From: Periplaneta americana
Taxonomy: Eukaryota > Arthropoda > Insecta > Blattodea > Blattidae
Assembly: GCF_040183065.1 (NCBI RefSeq)
Contig: NC_091130.1
Location: forward strand, 20,166,859-20,230,858
Direction of reading: 5' to 3'
DNA length: 64,000 bases
Shown: positions 1-10,589 of the stretch, piece by piece
Numbering within the stretch: the stretch's first letter is position 1
Layout: each line of letters opens with the position of its first letter
Notes under the pieces: model-generated
Told to the model about the DNA's origin: nothing
Seen by the model: only the letters and a program-made list of their open reading frames with translations
Database searches by the model: none
Translations under genes and position numbers: made by a program

Positions 1-415
1 ATAACTATCCCGAATACGGAGCCATTACGCTTCCAAGCGGCAAGAAAGATAATGCCTACATTTATTGTTCTAATGTCACTGTTGCATGGAATGTCTCTAT
101 GACGAAATTGTATATTGGGCCATGTCTCCGAGGCAAGGCTGGTATTGAGGAGTAGGCACAGCTATTTTGTTTTGTTTGTTGAAATGATAAGTGTCAAGAA
201 CAAATAACAGTACAACTGCTGGAGGGGGTGACGCATCGAACAAATATCCCGTGACAATTGTCATGACAGCAAGACGGCTGTGGTTGCTGGAACCGCTGAG
301 GTGTAGCTACAGGGTGTTTATCAGATTCTCTTCCACTTGTATCTGTCAAACATCTGACAATCACAGCCACCTTGAGTCGAAAAGAAAGTTATTTCCATCA
401 CATGAGGGCTGAAGT
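1..415. other. No gene recognised
   Basis: AT-rich sequence without a convincing coding frame. Short open frames here have no recognisable domain. The segment ends at the 11-bp duplication (416-426) that marks the first RTE insertion. Confidence 0.6.
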
Positions 416-426
416 GCTACACGTCA

Positions 427-1471
427 CTTACTTACTGGCTTTTAAGGAACCCGAGGTTCATTGCCGCCCTCACATAAGCCCACCATTGGTCCCTATCCTG
501 AGTAAGATTAATCCATTCTCTATCATCATATCCCACCTCCCTCAAATCCATTTTAATATTATCCTCCCTTCTACGTCTCGGCCTCCCTAAAGGTCTTTTT
601 CCCTCCGGCCTCACAACTAACACTCTATATGCATTTCTGGATTCGCCCATACTTGCTACATGCTCTGCCCATCTCAAACGTCTGGATTTAATGTTCCTAA
701 TTATGACAGGTGAAGAATACAATGCGTGCAGTTCTGTGCTGTGTAACTTTCTCCATTCTCCTGTAACTTCATCTCTTTGAGCCCCAAATATTTTCCCAAG
801 CACCTTATTCTCAAACACCCTTAACCTATGTTCCTCTCTCAAAGTGAGAGTTCAAGTTTCACAACCATACAGAACAACCGGTATTATAACTGTTTTATAA
901 ATTCTAACTTTTAGATTTTTCGACAGCAGACTGGATGATAAAAGCTTCTCAACCGAATAATAACAGGCATTTCCCATATTTATTCTGTGTTTAATTTCCT
1001 CCCGAGTATCATTTATATTTGTTACTGTTACTCCAAGATATTTGAACTTCTCCACCTCTTCAAAAGATAAATTTCCAATTTTTATATTTCCATTTCCTAC
1101 AATATTCTCGTCACGAGACATAATCATATACTTTGTCTTTTCGGGATTTACTTCGAAACCTATCTCTTTACTTGCTAACAGTAAAATTCCCGTATTTTCT
1201 CTAATCGTTTGTGGATTTTCTCCTAACATATTCACGTCATCCGCATAGACAAGCAACTGATGTAACCCGTTCAATTCCAAACTGTCTCTGTTATCCTGAA
1301 CTTTCCTAATGGCATACCCTAGAGCAAAGTTAAAAAGTAAAGGTTATAGTGCATCTCCTTGCTTTAGCCCGCAGTGAATTGGAAACGCATCTGACAGAAA
1401 CTGACCTATACGAACTCTGCTATACGTTTCACTGAGACAAATTTTAATTAATCTAACTAGTTTCTTGGGAA
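427..1471 (-). mobile_element. RTE-like retrotransposon copy A, 5'-truncated
   Basis: The 3' part of a non-LTR retrotransposon. On the minus strand it begins inside the reverse transcriptase, just after the palm motifs, and runs through the long C-terminal region. Recognisable stretches are [35 protein letters not shown] and RLRWAEHVASMGES. It ends in a short TTAC-repeat (GTAA on the coding strand). The frame breaks near 845 and again towards the 5' end. The 11-bp direct repeat GCTACACGTCA lies at 416-426 and 1472-1482, exactly at both ends, so this is a target-site duplication. Truncation at the 5' end is normal for elements copied by target-primed reverse transcription. Family assignment (RTE/BovB-like, often annotated as endonuclease-reverse transcriptase) is from sequence character. 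Confidence 0.9.
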
Positions 1472-1512
1472 GCTACACGTCATTTACTTACTTACTTACT
1501 TACAAATGGCTT

Positions 1513-3405
1513 TTAAGGAACCCGAAGGTTCATTGCCGCCCTCACATAAGCCCGCCAGCGGTCCCTATCCTGTGCAAGATTAATCCAGTCTCTATCACAC
1601 CCCACCTCCCTCAAATCCATTTTAATATTATCCTCCCATCTACGTCTCGGCCTCCCTAAAGGTCTTTTTCCCTCCGGTCTCCCAACTAACACTCTATATG
1701 CATTTCTGGATTCGCCCATACGTGCTACATGCCCTGCCCATCTCAAACGTCTGGATTTAATGTTCCTAATTATGTCAGGTGAAGAATACAATGCGTGCAG
1801 TTCTGTGTTGTGTAACTTTCTCCATTCTCCTGTAACTTCATCCCGCTTAGTCCCAAATATTTTCCTAAGCACCTTATTCTCAAACACCCTGAACCTATGT
1901 TCCTCTCTCAGAGTGAGAGTCCAAGTTTCACAACCATACAGAAGAACCGGTAATATAAATGTTTTATAAATTCTAACTTTCAGATTTTTGGACAGCAGAC
2001 TGGATGATAAGAGCTTCTCAACCGAATAATAACACGCATTTCCCATATTTATTCTGCGTTTAATTTCCTCCCGAGTGTCATTTATATTTGTTACTGTTGC
2101 TCCAAGATATTTGAATTTTTCCACCTCTTCGAAGAATAAATCTCCAATTTTTATATTTACATTTCGTACAATATTCTGGTCACGAGACATAATCATATAC
2201 TTTGTCTTTTCGGGATTTACTTCCAAACCGATCGCTCTACTTGCTTCAAGTAAAATTTCCGTGTTTTCTCTAATCGTTTGTGTATTTTCTCCTAACATAT
2301 TCACGTCATCCGCATAGACAAGAAGCTGATGTAACCCGTTCAATTCCAAACCCTGCCTGTTATCCTGAACTTTCCTAATGGCATATTCTAGAGCGAAGTT
2401 AAAAAGTAAAGGTGATAGTGCATCTCTCTGCCTTAGCCCGCAGTGAATTGGAAAAGCATCAGATAGAAACTGACCTATACGGACTCTGCTGTATGTTTCA
2501 CTGAGACACATTTTAATTAATCGAACTAGTTTCTTGGGAATACCAAATTCAATAAGAATATCATATAATACTTCCCTCTTAACCGAGTCATATGCCTTTT
2601 TGAAATCTATGAATAACTGATGTACTGTACCCTTATACTCCCATTTTTTCTCCATTATCTGTCGAATACAAAAAATCTGATCAATAGTCGATCTATTACG
2701 CCGAAAACCGCACTGCTGATCCCCAATAATTTCATCTACGTACGGAGTTAATCTTCTCAAAAGAATATTGGACAAAATTTTGTACGACGTCAACAAAAGT
2801 GATATTCCTCGAAAGTTACCACAGTTGGTTTTGTCCCCCTTTTTAAAAATAGGTACAATTATGGACTCCTTCCATTGTTCTGGTACAATTTCCTTTTCCC
2901 AAATAGCAAGTACAAGTTTATAAATTTCTCTATATAATGCACTTCCACCCTCTTGTATTAATTCTGCTGGAATTTGATCGATACCTGGAGACTTGTACTT
3001 TTTCAGATTTTCTATCGCAATTTCGACATCTGAAAGCGTGGGTTCGGGTATAAATGGCTCAGCAGTTTGTATTTCAATTTCGTCCCGATCATTTCTATTT
3101 GGCCTATGTACATTTAGTAGTTGCGCAAAATAGTTTTTCCATCTGTTTAGGATTGATGGAGAGTCTGCAAGCAAGTCACCATTCTCATCTTTGATCACGT
3201 TTACCCTTGGCTGATATCCGTTCTTAAATTCTTTTATACCCTTATATAAATCTCGAATGTTTTTATTCTTACTATTTGTTTCTACCTCATTCAGTTTTTC
3301 CTTCAAGTAACCTCTCTTTTTATTCCTAAGTGTACGACTTGCTTCCCTTCTTTCATTGAAATAATTATCTCTCTTCTCCTCAACTGGATTCTGTAAGAAT
3401 TTCAA
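1513..3405 (-). pseudogene. RTE-like reverse transcriptase (3' part of copy B)
   Basis: An open frame of 630 residues on the minus strand; the methionine at 3405 is internal, not a true start. Reverse transcriptase motifs appear in order: IPAELI near residue 145, FRGISLL near 198, GFRRNRST near 233, [11 protein letters not shown] near 265 (first catalytic Asp at about 267), [13 protein letters not shown] near 323 and YADD near 364 (second and third catalytic Asp). The usual GVRQGD turn reads GLRQRD here, so a conserved glycine is arginine. A long C-terminal region follows, with [29 protein letters not shown] and [19 protein letters not shown], typical of this insect family. In life such a protein nicks DNA and copies its own RNA at the target. 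With the 5' half separated by a hAT-like element, this copy cannot express a full protein, although the RT frame is intact. Confidence 0.9.
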
Positions 3406-4259
3406 TTTTGCCTGTTTCCTTCTTTCTACTAGAGTCGGGCAGACTGCCTCATATTATCGCCCGTTCTCGGTTGCGTAATCTCCACAGTCTCGCTTAGTGC
3501 GCGCGTACCGAATGTAGCCAAATGACTCATTGATAGAGAACACGAGATTCTCTTGCTCCCGAGATTACCGATACTAGGTCACTCCCGACAGTCTCGGAGG
3601 TCTAGACGGGACTGTAGTACTGATAAGCAAGCGATATCGCTCGGGCCGCGCTCCTATAGGAAGCATTGGCTTATACATTTCCCGGTTCTTTAAATATATA
3701 TCATGTCGTAGCTCCTATAATACTTGATCAATCGCGCTGTAATTTTTTGGATTGATAGCTCAATGTCTAAGGAAAACGTAGGAAAAAAAATCGAACTGAA
3801 AATATTTTTTGGAAAGTGAGAAAAAAAATATTAACTTCGATGGAGATTGATGAGTTCAGAATAGACATTTGCAACTTCACCTTTGTAGGCTGATAACTTT
3901 TTTGTTTTTCACGTTAGATGGGGGGTTAAAGCGAGAGAAATGTTGAGAAAGGATGGAAATTACTTTTAAAAGTGATGGCCACTCAAAATTTTTACCGGTT
4001 CTCGAATAACGGCGAGTTAACCTGTTAGCGCAGGACTCATGACTCAAACGTTTGTTCCGTAAAATTTGTACGGAACCCTTCAACGCATGAAAACTCGTTA
4101 TTGTACGGATAGTATTAATTGATATTTTAATGAAGATAGTTGAAAATGAGGCTATATAGTCCAAGATGGTTTACACTTTATAGTAATTAGGCTATCTTTT
4201 ATAGCAACTAAATAAAAAAATTGTTTGTAACACAATGATATGAAACATGAAAATATTAA

Positions 4260-4449
4260 AAGCTGGTTCACAATAAACCGAGAACGGAAACGGCAACGAG
4301 AACTAGAACGGAAATATTTTTAAAATAAATGTATTTAAAGGTAAGCATTCACAATTAACTATTCTGAATGCTCACATTTAAATACTGTACATTTATTTTA
4401 ACATTATTTCCGTTCTCGTTTCCGTTCCCGGTTTATTGTGAACCAGCCT
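4260..4449. mobile_element. Palindromic MITE, 190 bp (copy 1)
   Basis: Nearly the whole length folds back on itself: AAGCTGGTTCACAATAAACC at the left end and GGTTTATTGTGAACCAGCCT at the right, each followed inward by purine-rich GAACGGAAACG-type sequence. A second copy at 4867-6252 shows a TTA target duplication, compatible with PIF/Harbinger-type transposition. Here the left flank reads TTAA and the right flank TTAC, so the duplication is imperfect. No coding capacity. Confidence 0.75.
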
Positions 4450-4654
4450 TTACTATAGAAAACTACACTTTCTATTGGTGCACGTTATAAATTATTGTTA
4501 CAGAACAATCATTATTGTATTCTAGCCATGTTACAATATAAAATTATATAGGCCTATATGATTTACAATAATTATCCTATGTTATAGGAACGACAATAAC
4601 AAATTAAGAATTAATCAGATTTCTAATACTTGTACCTAATGATAACTTACAAGA

Positions 4655-4789
4655 CAGTAATAAATAATAACCATCATAATAATCCTGATAATCATAATCT
4701 TAATCATCATAATGATTACGATAATGATGATAACAGTAATACTACTAATAATAATGATATAATGATGATAATAATAATAATAATAATAA
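4655..4789. repeat. Degenerate (ATA/ATG)n simple repeat
   Basis: Imperfect trinucleotide-like tract of AAT, CAT and GAT units that ends directly before the tRNA-like head of a SINE. Confidence 0.85.
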
Positions 4790-4866
4790 TCGCTGTAGAG
4801 TAACGGTTGGCACACCTGACTGTGAATCGATCGGCTTCCGGTTCGAATCTTGGTTGGGTCAAGTTA

Positions 4867-6252
4867 AGACTGGTTCACAATAAACCGAGAACGGAAACGA
4901 CAACGATAACGGAAATATTGTTAAAATAAATACATTTAAATGTGAGCATTCACAATTAACTTTCACGTTCCCGTTTCCGGGCTCCGGCAATCTTCTCATT
5001 AATTGTGAATGTTCACATTTAAATACATTTTAATACTAGCTGTACCCGTGCGCTCCGCTGCACTTATTAGAAATAAATATAAAGTAATTACATAATTAAA
5101 ATAGGACGTTTGATCCAGGGAACATTCGTGTTTGATAGAAGAATAAATCGTTTAATATGTTACTTAATTTAAATTGTATTTAAATAATTAAAATGCTATC
5201 ATTTTGGTCCAGAGACCACTCATTTGGTGCAAATAAAACTCGTTTAACATTTTTCTAAATTAGTCTAGAATGCATCCTTTAATAAATCACTCCAAATTAA
5301 TAGAGTTGATTGTGTAAAAATGTAAGAATTCACGATCTCCTATGCACTACTGCCATAGAACGAATAAATTTGTTTTTCTTCCTACTAAAAAATTTAATAG
5401 TTTGCACATAGCAGGTACGGAACAACGACGCTATAATCTGAGGCGGCGGTGGAAATGTATTGTATTGTTATTTTAAAACTCTTTTATATCCTTAAATATC
5501 AGTCCTATCAAAATTTTGCCTGGGATAAAACTTATCGACAATCATTTTTGAAGAACCTTCTGTTATGTAACATTTTTCACAAAAATCAATAATAAGCGAG
5601 ATATTTCGGTTTATTTAATTCAGGCCGCCTTATAACCCCCCCCCCCTTTTAAATAAAGTATTTTGAATGCTACATAGCCTAAAATCTAAGTTATAACGAA
5701 CTTAATTTATATTCCAATTTTCACTGAAATCCGTTCAGCCATTATCGCCTAAAAAGGTAACAAACATACAGACAGACAGACAGACTTAAATATCAGTCCT
5801 ATCAAAATTTTGCCTGGAATAAAACTTATCGGAAATCGTTTTTAAAGAAATTTTTGTTATGTAACATTTTTCACAAAAATCAATAATAAACGAGATATTT
5901 CGGTTTATTTAATTCAGGCACCCTTATAACCCCCCTTTTAAATAAAGTATTTTGAATGCCATATAGCCTAAAATCTACGTTACAACGAACTTAATTTATG
6001 TTCCAATTTTCATCGAAATCCGTTCAGCCATTATCGCGTGAAAAGGTAACAAACATCCAGACAGACAGACAGACATACAAACACAAATTTCAAAAAAGCG
6101 ATTTTCGGTTTCAGGATGATTAATTATATATGTTAACACCTATTATTTTTGGAAAAGCGAAAATTACCAGAAAAATTTCGCTTACAGATTTATTATTAGT
6201 ATAGATTATTTCTCGTTGTCGTTTCCGTTCCCGGTTTATTGTGAACCAGCCT
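4867..6252. mobile_element. TTA-target MITE copy 2, carrying a Helitron
   Basis: Ends AGACTGGTTCACAATAAACC and GGTTTATTGTGAACCAGCCT, matching the MITE at 4260-4449. It sits inside a SINE with TTA on both sides (4864-4866, 6253-6255). The empty site is known from other SINE copies, so the 3-bp duplication is well supported. Its right half is separated from the left by a Helitron at 5036-6205. Confidence 0.85.
5036..6205 (-). mobile_element. Non-autonomous Helitron (copy 1)
   Basis: On the minus strand it starts TCTATACTAATAATAAATCTG and ends GGGTACAGCTAG. The flanking bases are A before TC and T after CTAG, the A/T insertion site of Helitrons. The sequence GTGCAGCGGAGCGCAC just upstream of the CTAG end could form a short terminal hairpin. 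A second copy, in the other orientation, lies at 23303-24363. No Rep/helicase frame is present. The interior has a tandem duplication of about 294 bp (units starting near 5491 and 5785), each ending in a GACAGACAGACA run. Confidence 0.8.
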
Positions 6253-6401
6253 TTACCTGGCTGAGGTTTCTCGCCTCAACCCATTGAGAGCAAATGCTGG
6301 GTAACTTTCGGCGCTGGACCCTGGACTCATTTCGCTGGCATTATCATCTCATTCAGACGCTAGATAGCTATAGCAGTTGATAAAGCGACGTAAAGTAACT
6401 A

Positions 6402-6403
6402 AT

Positions 6404-6450
<47 letters not shown>
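6402..6450. repeat. (TAA)n microsatellite
   Basis: About 16 uninterrupted TAA units following the SINE 3' end; probably grown from the SINE tail. Confidence 0.95.
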
Positions 6451-6483
6451 CCTCTTTTATTCTCTGTTGTTATGATAAAGCAA

Positions 6484-7041
6484 ATATAAATGACACTCAG
6501 GAGGAAACGCAGAATAAATATGGGGGGAAATGCCTGTTATTATTCGGTTGAGAAGCTTTTGTCACCCAGCCTGCTCTCAAAAAACTTGAAAGTTAGAATT
6601 TATAAAACAGTTATATTACCGGTTGTTCTGTATGGTTGTGAAATTTGGACTCTCACTTTGAGGAACAGAGGTTAAGGGTGTTCGAGAATAAGATTCTTAG
6701 GAAGATATTTGGGGCTAAGAGGGATGGAGAATGGAGGAAGTTGCACAACGCAGAACTGCACGCATTGTACTATCACCTGACATAATTAGGAATATTAAAT
6801 TCAGAGGTTTGAAATGGGCAGAACATCTAGCATGTATGGGCGAATCCAGAAATGGATATAGAGTGTTAGTTGGATGGCCGGAGGGAAAGGACGATTGGAG
6901 AAGCAGAGACGTAGATGGGAAGATAATATAAAAATGGATATGATGGTAGAGACTGAATTAATCTTGCTCAGGATAGAGACCGATGGCGGGCTTATGTGAG
7001 AGCGGCAATGAACCTCCGGGTTCCTTAAAATGCATTTGTAA
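6484..7041 (+). mobile_element. RTE-like retrotransposon copy C, fragment inside hAT element 1
   Basis: Plus-strand C-terminal region of the RTE protein: [23 protein letters not shown], then a frameshifted stretch with the equivalent of [15 protein letters not shown], ending with ACCTCCGGGTTCCTTAAAA and a vestigial GTAAGTAA tail. Several small deletions break the frame. No clear target duplication. Confidence 0.85.
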
Positions 7042-7640
7042 GTAATTATGATCAATTTGTGAAAGGATCTACTCTGTTTCGTAATTCTGTCCTTCCTCTT
7101 GCAAAAGTGTTTCCATTTCACATGCAGCATTTTATCAGTTGGGAAACAAAAATATCTTTTGTCAGAGTCTTTGGTCCTTTATAATAATATAAATAAGTAT
7201 CAATTATTTTATTTCGTCCTTACACAGCACAATAATTACCCATGCTGATGAAGATGCCGTTGCATAACAACGAAACATCCAGATGTGAACGCGCAATATA
7301 ATAATACAATCGTGTGTTATCCATTACTATAGCGTATACAAAACACTATCGAATGATTAAATATGCAATGTCAACGAAATGCTGATAGCGAGAAAGTATA
7401 TCATAGCTCCAACCATAACTTGTTATTGTTTTAGACTAGCTTAGGATTAGGTAACGGCTGAAAGTGCTGCATTATTTTGCTTCTCCAGAAAGCAGTAAGT
7501 AGTTCATTAAAATAGTGTGCCTTCTGTAAGAATGTCGACAATCATAATGTGCTGTATTATTGCATACCACACTGCTGTGCCTTCTTAAATTACTTTATGA
7601 ACATTAATATTTCAGAAAGAGTCACGAATTTCAGTGATGA
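7042..7640. other. hAT element 1 interior, nothing recognised
   Basis: AT-rich sequence without recognisable coding or repeat structure, between the RTE fragment and the GC-richer right subterminal region of the hAT-like element. Confidence 0.5.
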
Positions 7641-7841
7641 GCGGCGATTAAGCCGGCAGTCAGTGTACGCATTTCGTAACGATAAGTCGGCCGTGCGATA
7701 ACAGGCCGGGACCCGGTATTCCTCGTTCCCGAGAGTGCCAATCTCGAGAATACGATTCTCGGAACTGGCGTTATCGGCCAGCCAGTCTCGCCTACGAGAC
7801 GAGCGGGAGTAAGAGGCTGTTTGCCCGACTCTACTTTCTAC

Positions 7842-8201
7842 TACCATGCAACAATCTTCATCAAACCACGGTTTCTTTTTCTTAGTTTCATAATAACCTA
7901 TGCTCTGCTCAGCTGCAATTTTGATACTATCTCTGATATTTTCCCACACGCTATTAACATCTAATTCTTTCTCAACTTCGTCGGAACTTTCTAAAGTGGC
8001 AAACCTATTCGAAATTTCGACCTGATAATTTTGCTTAGCTTCCTCGTCCTTTAATTTCAAAATATTGAATAATTCCTCCGCACAGAAAGTGTTGGCTTTG
8101 CTTAAAAAAGGTACAGCGTTCGTTTTTATGGAATCGCAAATCCAGTTTTCGTTTCCTTTCATGTAGCTCACAGCAATTGATTTGGGCCTATCATATATCA
8201 A
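7842..8201 (-). pseudogene. RTE-like linker region between endonuclease and RT (copy B, 5' part)
   Basis: Minus-strand frame with LKLKDEEAKQNYQVEISNRF, VNSVWENIRDSIKIAAEQS and KKKKPWFDEDC. This is the segment that links the endonuclease to the reverse transcriptase in RTE-type proteins. It joins in frame to 3421 and below once the hAT-like element is removed. Reading on into the hAT end gives a spurious tail. The endonuclease itself is absent because the copy is truncated near 8212. Confidence 0.85.
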
Positions 8202-8216
8202 TGAACACGGAACAGT

Positions 8217-8285
8217 AGTCGTAGTAGTAGTAGTAGTAGTAGTAATAGTAGTAGTAGTAGTAGTAGTAGTAGCGGTAGCAGTAGC

Positions 8286-8322
<37 letters not shown>
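8217..8322. repeat. (GTA)n microsatellite
   Basis: About 100 bp of GTA units with a few GTAGCG and AGTAAT interruptions, abutting the truncated 5' end of RTE copy B. Confidence 0.95.
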
Positions 8323-8829
8323 ATAATATAGGCCTATTATATTACCAACTTTTATTCCCTGTAACTATAATTTCTCAGTTGTTTATCGAAGATGTGCTAA
8401 GAGCTAGATCGGGCTATTTTAGAAGTTCGATTTTATTCCAAAGTGAGGTTACAAAGTGAGTTTACCCCCATGTTTACATTGGTACCATGCTAGTGTAGTA
8501 GCCGGTGTGAGTTTGGGAATGAGTCTAGCTCAAGTGTTAATGCAATATATCGTAAAAGGTCGCAGTGTTGGGTCATAGTACCCCCCCCTCTGGAAAATTC
8601 CATTCTATTTACTTCTACTCTATGGAGGTAGTGATAGAATTAACCCTCTCGCTTAAGATAAAATAAATAATAATAATAAACTGCCCCTCATTGAGGGTAG
8701 CCCTTACAGACTCAGTATATCCTCAAACAATTATTATACATCTGTAAACATAGATATTACATTTTGAAGAAGGGAAACAAAGAAAAGAGCGTGAAAAATT
8801 ACAATTGCTATTAATGTGGCACCATGTGA

Positions 8830-8980
8830 TTAATTAGGATTTGGCAGGATTTTTTAACACAATTATCACAATGTCATCCCTCAGAGATGTTGGCAGAGCA
8901 AACTGCCGTCGAAATTCTTCGAAAAAAGCTGGTATAGTCCCTCGAGCACCTATGAGCAAGCCGAATACCTCAACTTGATA
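8830..8980 (-). pseudogene. Possible retroelement C-terminal fragment
   Basis: Minus-strand reading gives VEVFGLLIGARGTIPAFFEE followed by a run ending in a stop near 8850. The pattern of a hydrophobic strand followed by GARGT is one I associate with the C-terminal end of a multi-copy arthropod reverse-transcriptase protein. The fragment is short and has no second copy here, so the assignment is tentative. Confidence 0.35.
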
Positions 8981-8995
8981 TTAAAATAAATAGTA

Positions 8996-8999
<4 letters not shown>

Positions 9000-9044
<45 letters not shown>

Positions 9045-9045
9045 C
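9000..9045. repeat. (AAT)n microsatellite
   Basis: Uninterrupted run of about 15 AAT units. Confidence 0.95.
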
Positions 9046-9117
9046 TCTGTTATACTGTCCACTTATGACCTGTAAAATGGATAACATTACTAATTTACTA
9101 GTTTTACTAATAAGTTA

Positions 9118-9827
9118 TAGGTTTGGAAGTAAATCCCGAAAAGACAAAGTATGTGATTATGTCCCATGACCAGAACATTTTACGAAATGGAAATATAAAA
9201 ATTGGAAATTTATCCTCTGAAAAAGTGGAAAAATTCAAATATCTTGGAGCAACAGTAACAAATATAAGTGATACTCGGGAGGAATTTAGACGCAGAATGA
9301 ATATGGGAAATGCCTGTTATTATTCGGTTGCTAAGATTTTATCATCCAGTCTGCTCTCAAAAATGCCGAAAGTTAGAATTTATAAAACAGTTATATTACC
9401 GGTTGTTGTGAAACTTGGACTCTCACTTTGAGAGTGGAACAGAGGTTAAGGGTGTTTGAGAATAAGGTGCTTAGAAAAATATTTAGGGCTAAAAGAGGGA
9501 TGGAGTTACAGGAGAATGGAGAAAGTTACACAACACAGAACTGCACGCATTTTATTCTTCACCTGACATAATCAGGAACATTAAATCCAGATGTTTGAGA
9601 TGGGCAGGGCATGTAGCACGTATTGGTGAATCCATAAATGCATATAGAATGTTAGTTGGGAGGCCGGAGGGAAAAAGACCTTTGGGGAGGCCGAGACGTA
9701 ATTAATATTAAAATGGATTTGAGGGAGGTGGGATATGATGGCAGGGACTGGATTAATCTTGCTCAGGATAGCGATCAATGGGGGGCTTATGTGAGGGCGG
9801 CAATGAACCTCTGCGTTCCTTAAAAAC
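9118..9827 (+). mobile_element. RTE-like retrotransposon copy D, 5'-truncated
   Basis: Begins at the equivalent of [11 protein letters not shown] and continues through [19 protein letters not shown] and NACYYSVAKIL to the C terminus, with frameshifts after about 9400. The 3' end is GTTCCTTAAAA with no GTAA-repeat tail left. The flanks carry an imperfect direct repeat of about 30 bp beginning TACTAATTTACTA (9088 and 9834), which may be a long target duplication. Confidence 0.85.
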
Positions 9828-10564
9828 CACAAGTACTAATTTACTACTAAAATAATAACTTATACAGTAATTAAATATAATAATAATCAATTAGCCTACA
9901 CTAAAATAAAATAACTAATATCTCACAATTTTAGTGAATAAAAATACGTACCTAGAAGAAAAATAAAACGAGATACATGTATCTGACATAAATAAATGAA
10001 GCAATATATTATGTAGCATAAAATAAACTGCAGCATGAATACATGGCTAATAAAAATTAACAAAACAATGCAAATATAGTTCAACACAGAGCAGGACTGA
10101 CATCATAAAAATAAATAATGTGAATGCTCAATGAATAAAGTAAGCAATATATCTCAATGAAAATAAATACGTAATTACATCCGTATAAATAATGACGGCA
10201 CGGCAGCGATGTGAAGCACCCTTTGCATGACACTAACAATAAAATCGCGATACGTGATGTGTTCGTCGGTGTAAATAATTCATGGTTGGCTCCCACATTG
10301 ACAATGGCAACAGGTGAACGCACCGTGGCGCCACGTCATCGATTGTTCGTCGTTCCCAGAACACTCCCGATGCGACCCACATTCACAACACGACGCACGT
10401 GCCCGCCACCTTGGGCCTCTGGTTAACACCACCAACACCACCGAGGAATTGATTTTTAAATAATTATCCCAAGGTCGGGAAAGTATGCGAATGGGTCGTC
10501 ATAGAAACACAACCGAAAGACAAAACAATTGTCTGGTTTACGGCCAGGATATGTTACGGTAATA
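9828..10564. other. No gene recognised
   Basis: AT-rich to about 10190, then a moderately GC-rich stretch (10200-10435) with open frames on both strands that resemble nothing I know. No splice-flanked exon is convincing here. Confidence 0.5.
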
Positions 10565-10589
10565 CGGAGTGTCTCAAATTGATGTATAC

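Larger units (their letters stand above)
4791..6400 (+). mobile_element. tRNA-derived SINE, interrupted by MITE and Helitron
   Basis: The left piece (4791-4866) is tRNA-like. GAGTAACGGTTGGCA sits at the A-box position and CCGGTTCGAATCTTGG contains the B box of a RNA polymerase III promoter. The right piece (6253-6400) continues with TTACCTGGCTGAGG, then CTCAACCC, GCAAATGCTGGGTAACTTTC and ATTCAGACGCTAGATAG. The same order occurs uninterrupted, on the other strand, at 22494-22722, so the two pieces are one SINE. Removing 4867-6252 plus one TTA restores CAAGTTACCTGG. A (TAA)n tract follows. Confidence 0.85.
3430..7833. mobile_element. hAT-like DNA transposon (element 1), 4404 bp
   Basis: Terminal inverted repeats begin TAGAGTCGGGCA and end TGCCCGACTCTA; the inversion extends to about 21 bp (3430-3450 and 7813-7833) with two mismatches. 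The 8-bp target duplication CTTTCTAC flanks it exactly (3422-3429 and 7834-7841), the size expected of hAT transposases. Both subterminal regions are GC-richer and full of short TCTCG/CGAGA motifs (about 3450-3620 and 7640-7812), as hAT transposase-binding regions often are. I see no hAT transposase frame inside, so it is non-autonomous or heavily decayed. Its interior holds two copies of a TTA-target MITE, a SINE, a Helitron and an RTE fragment. Confidence 0.9.
1483..8212 (-). mobile_element. RTE-like retrotransposon copy B, split by a hAT-like insertion
   Basis: The longest RTE copy in the window. Its 3' part is at 1483-3429 and its upstream part at 7834-8212. The 4.4 kb between them is a hAT-like element (3430-7833). 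Removing that element and one copy of the 8-bp duplication CTTTCTAC (3422-3429, 7834-7841) restores a continuous minus-strand frame across the join, reading [16 protein letters not shown]. The two pieces were therefore once one gene. The element is 5'-truncated near 8212, where a (GTA)n tract begins, so the endonuclease domain is missing. A TTAC-repeat tail lies at 1484-1504. Confidence 0.9.

Noticed and set aside
1760-2317. Plus-strand frames with recurring [10 protein letters not shown]-type peptides
   Set aside because: Antisense shadows of the RTE protein; they recur wherever an RTE copy occurs.
3877-4164. 95-codon minus-strand frame inside hAT element 1
   Set aside because: No transposase motif or other recognisable domain; chance open frame in AT-rich sequence.
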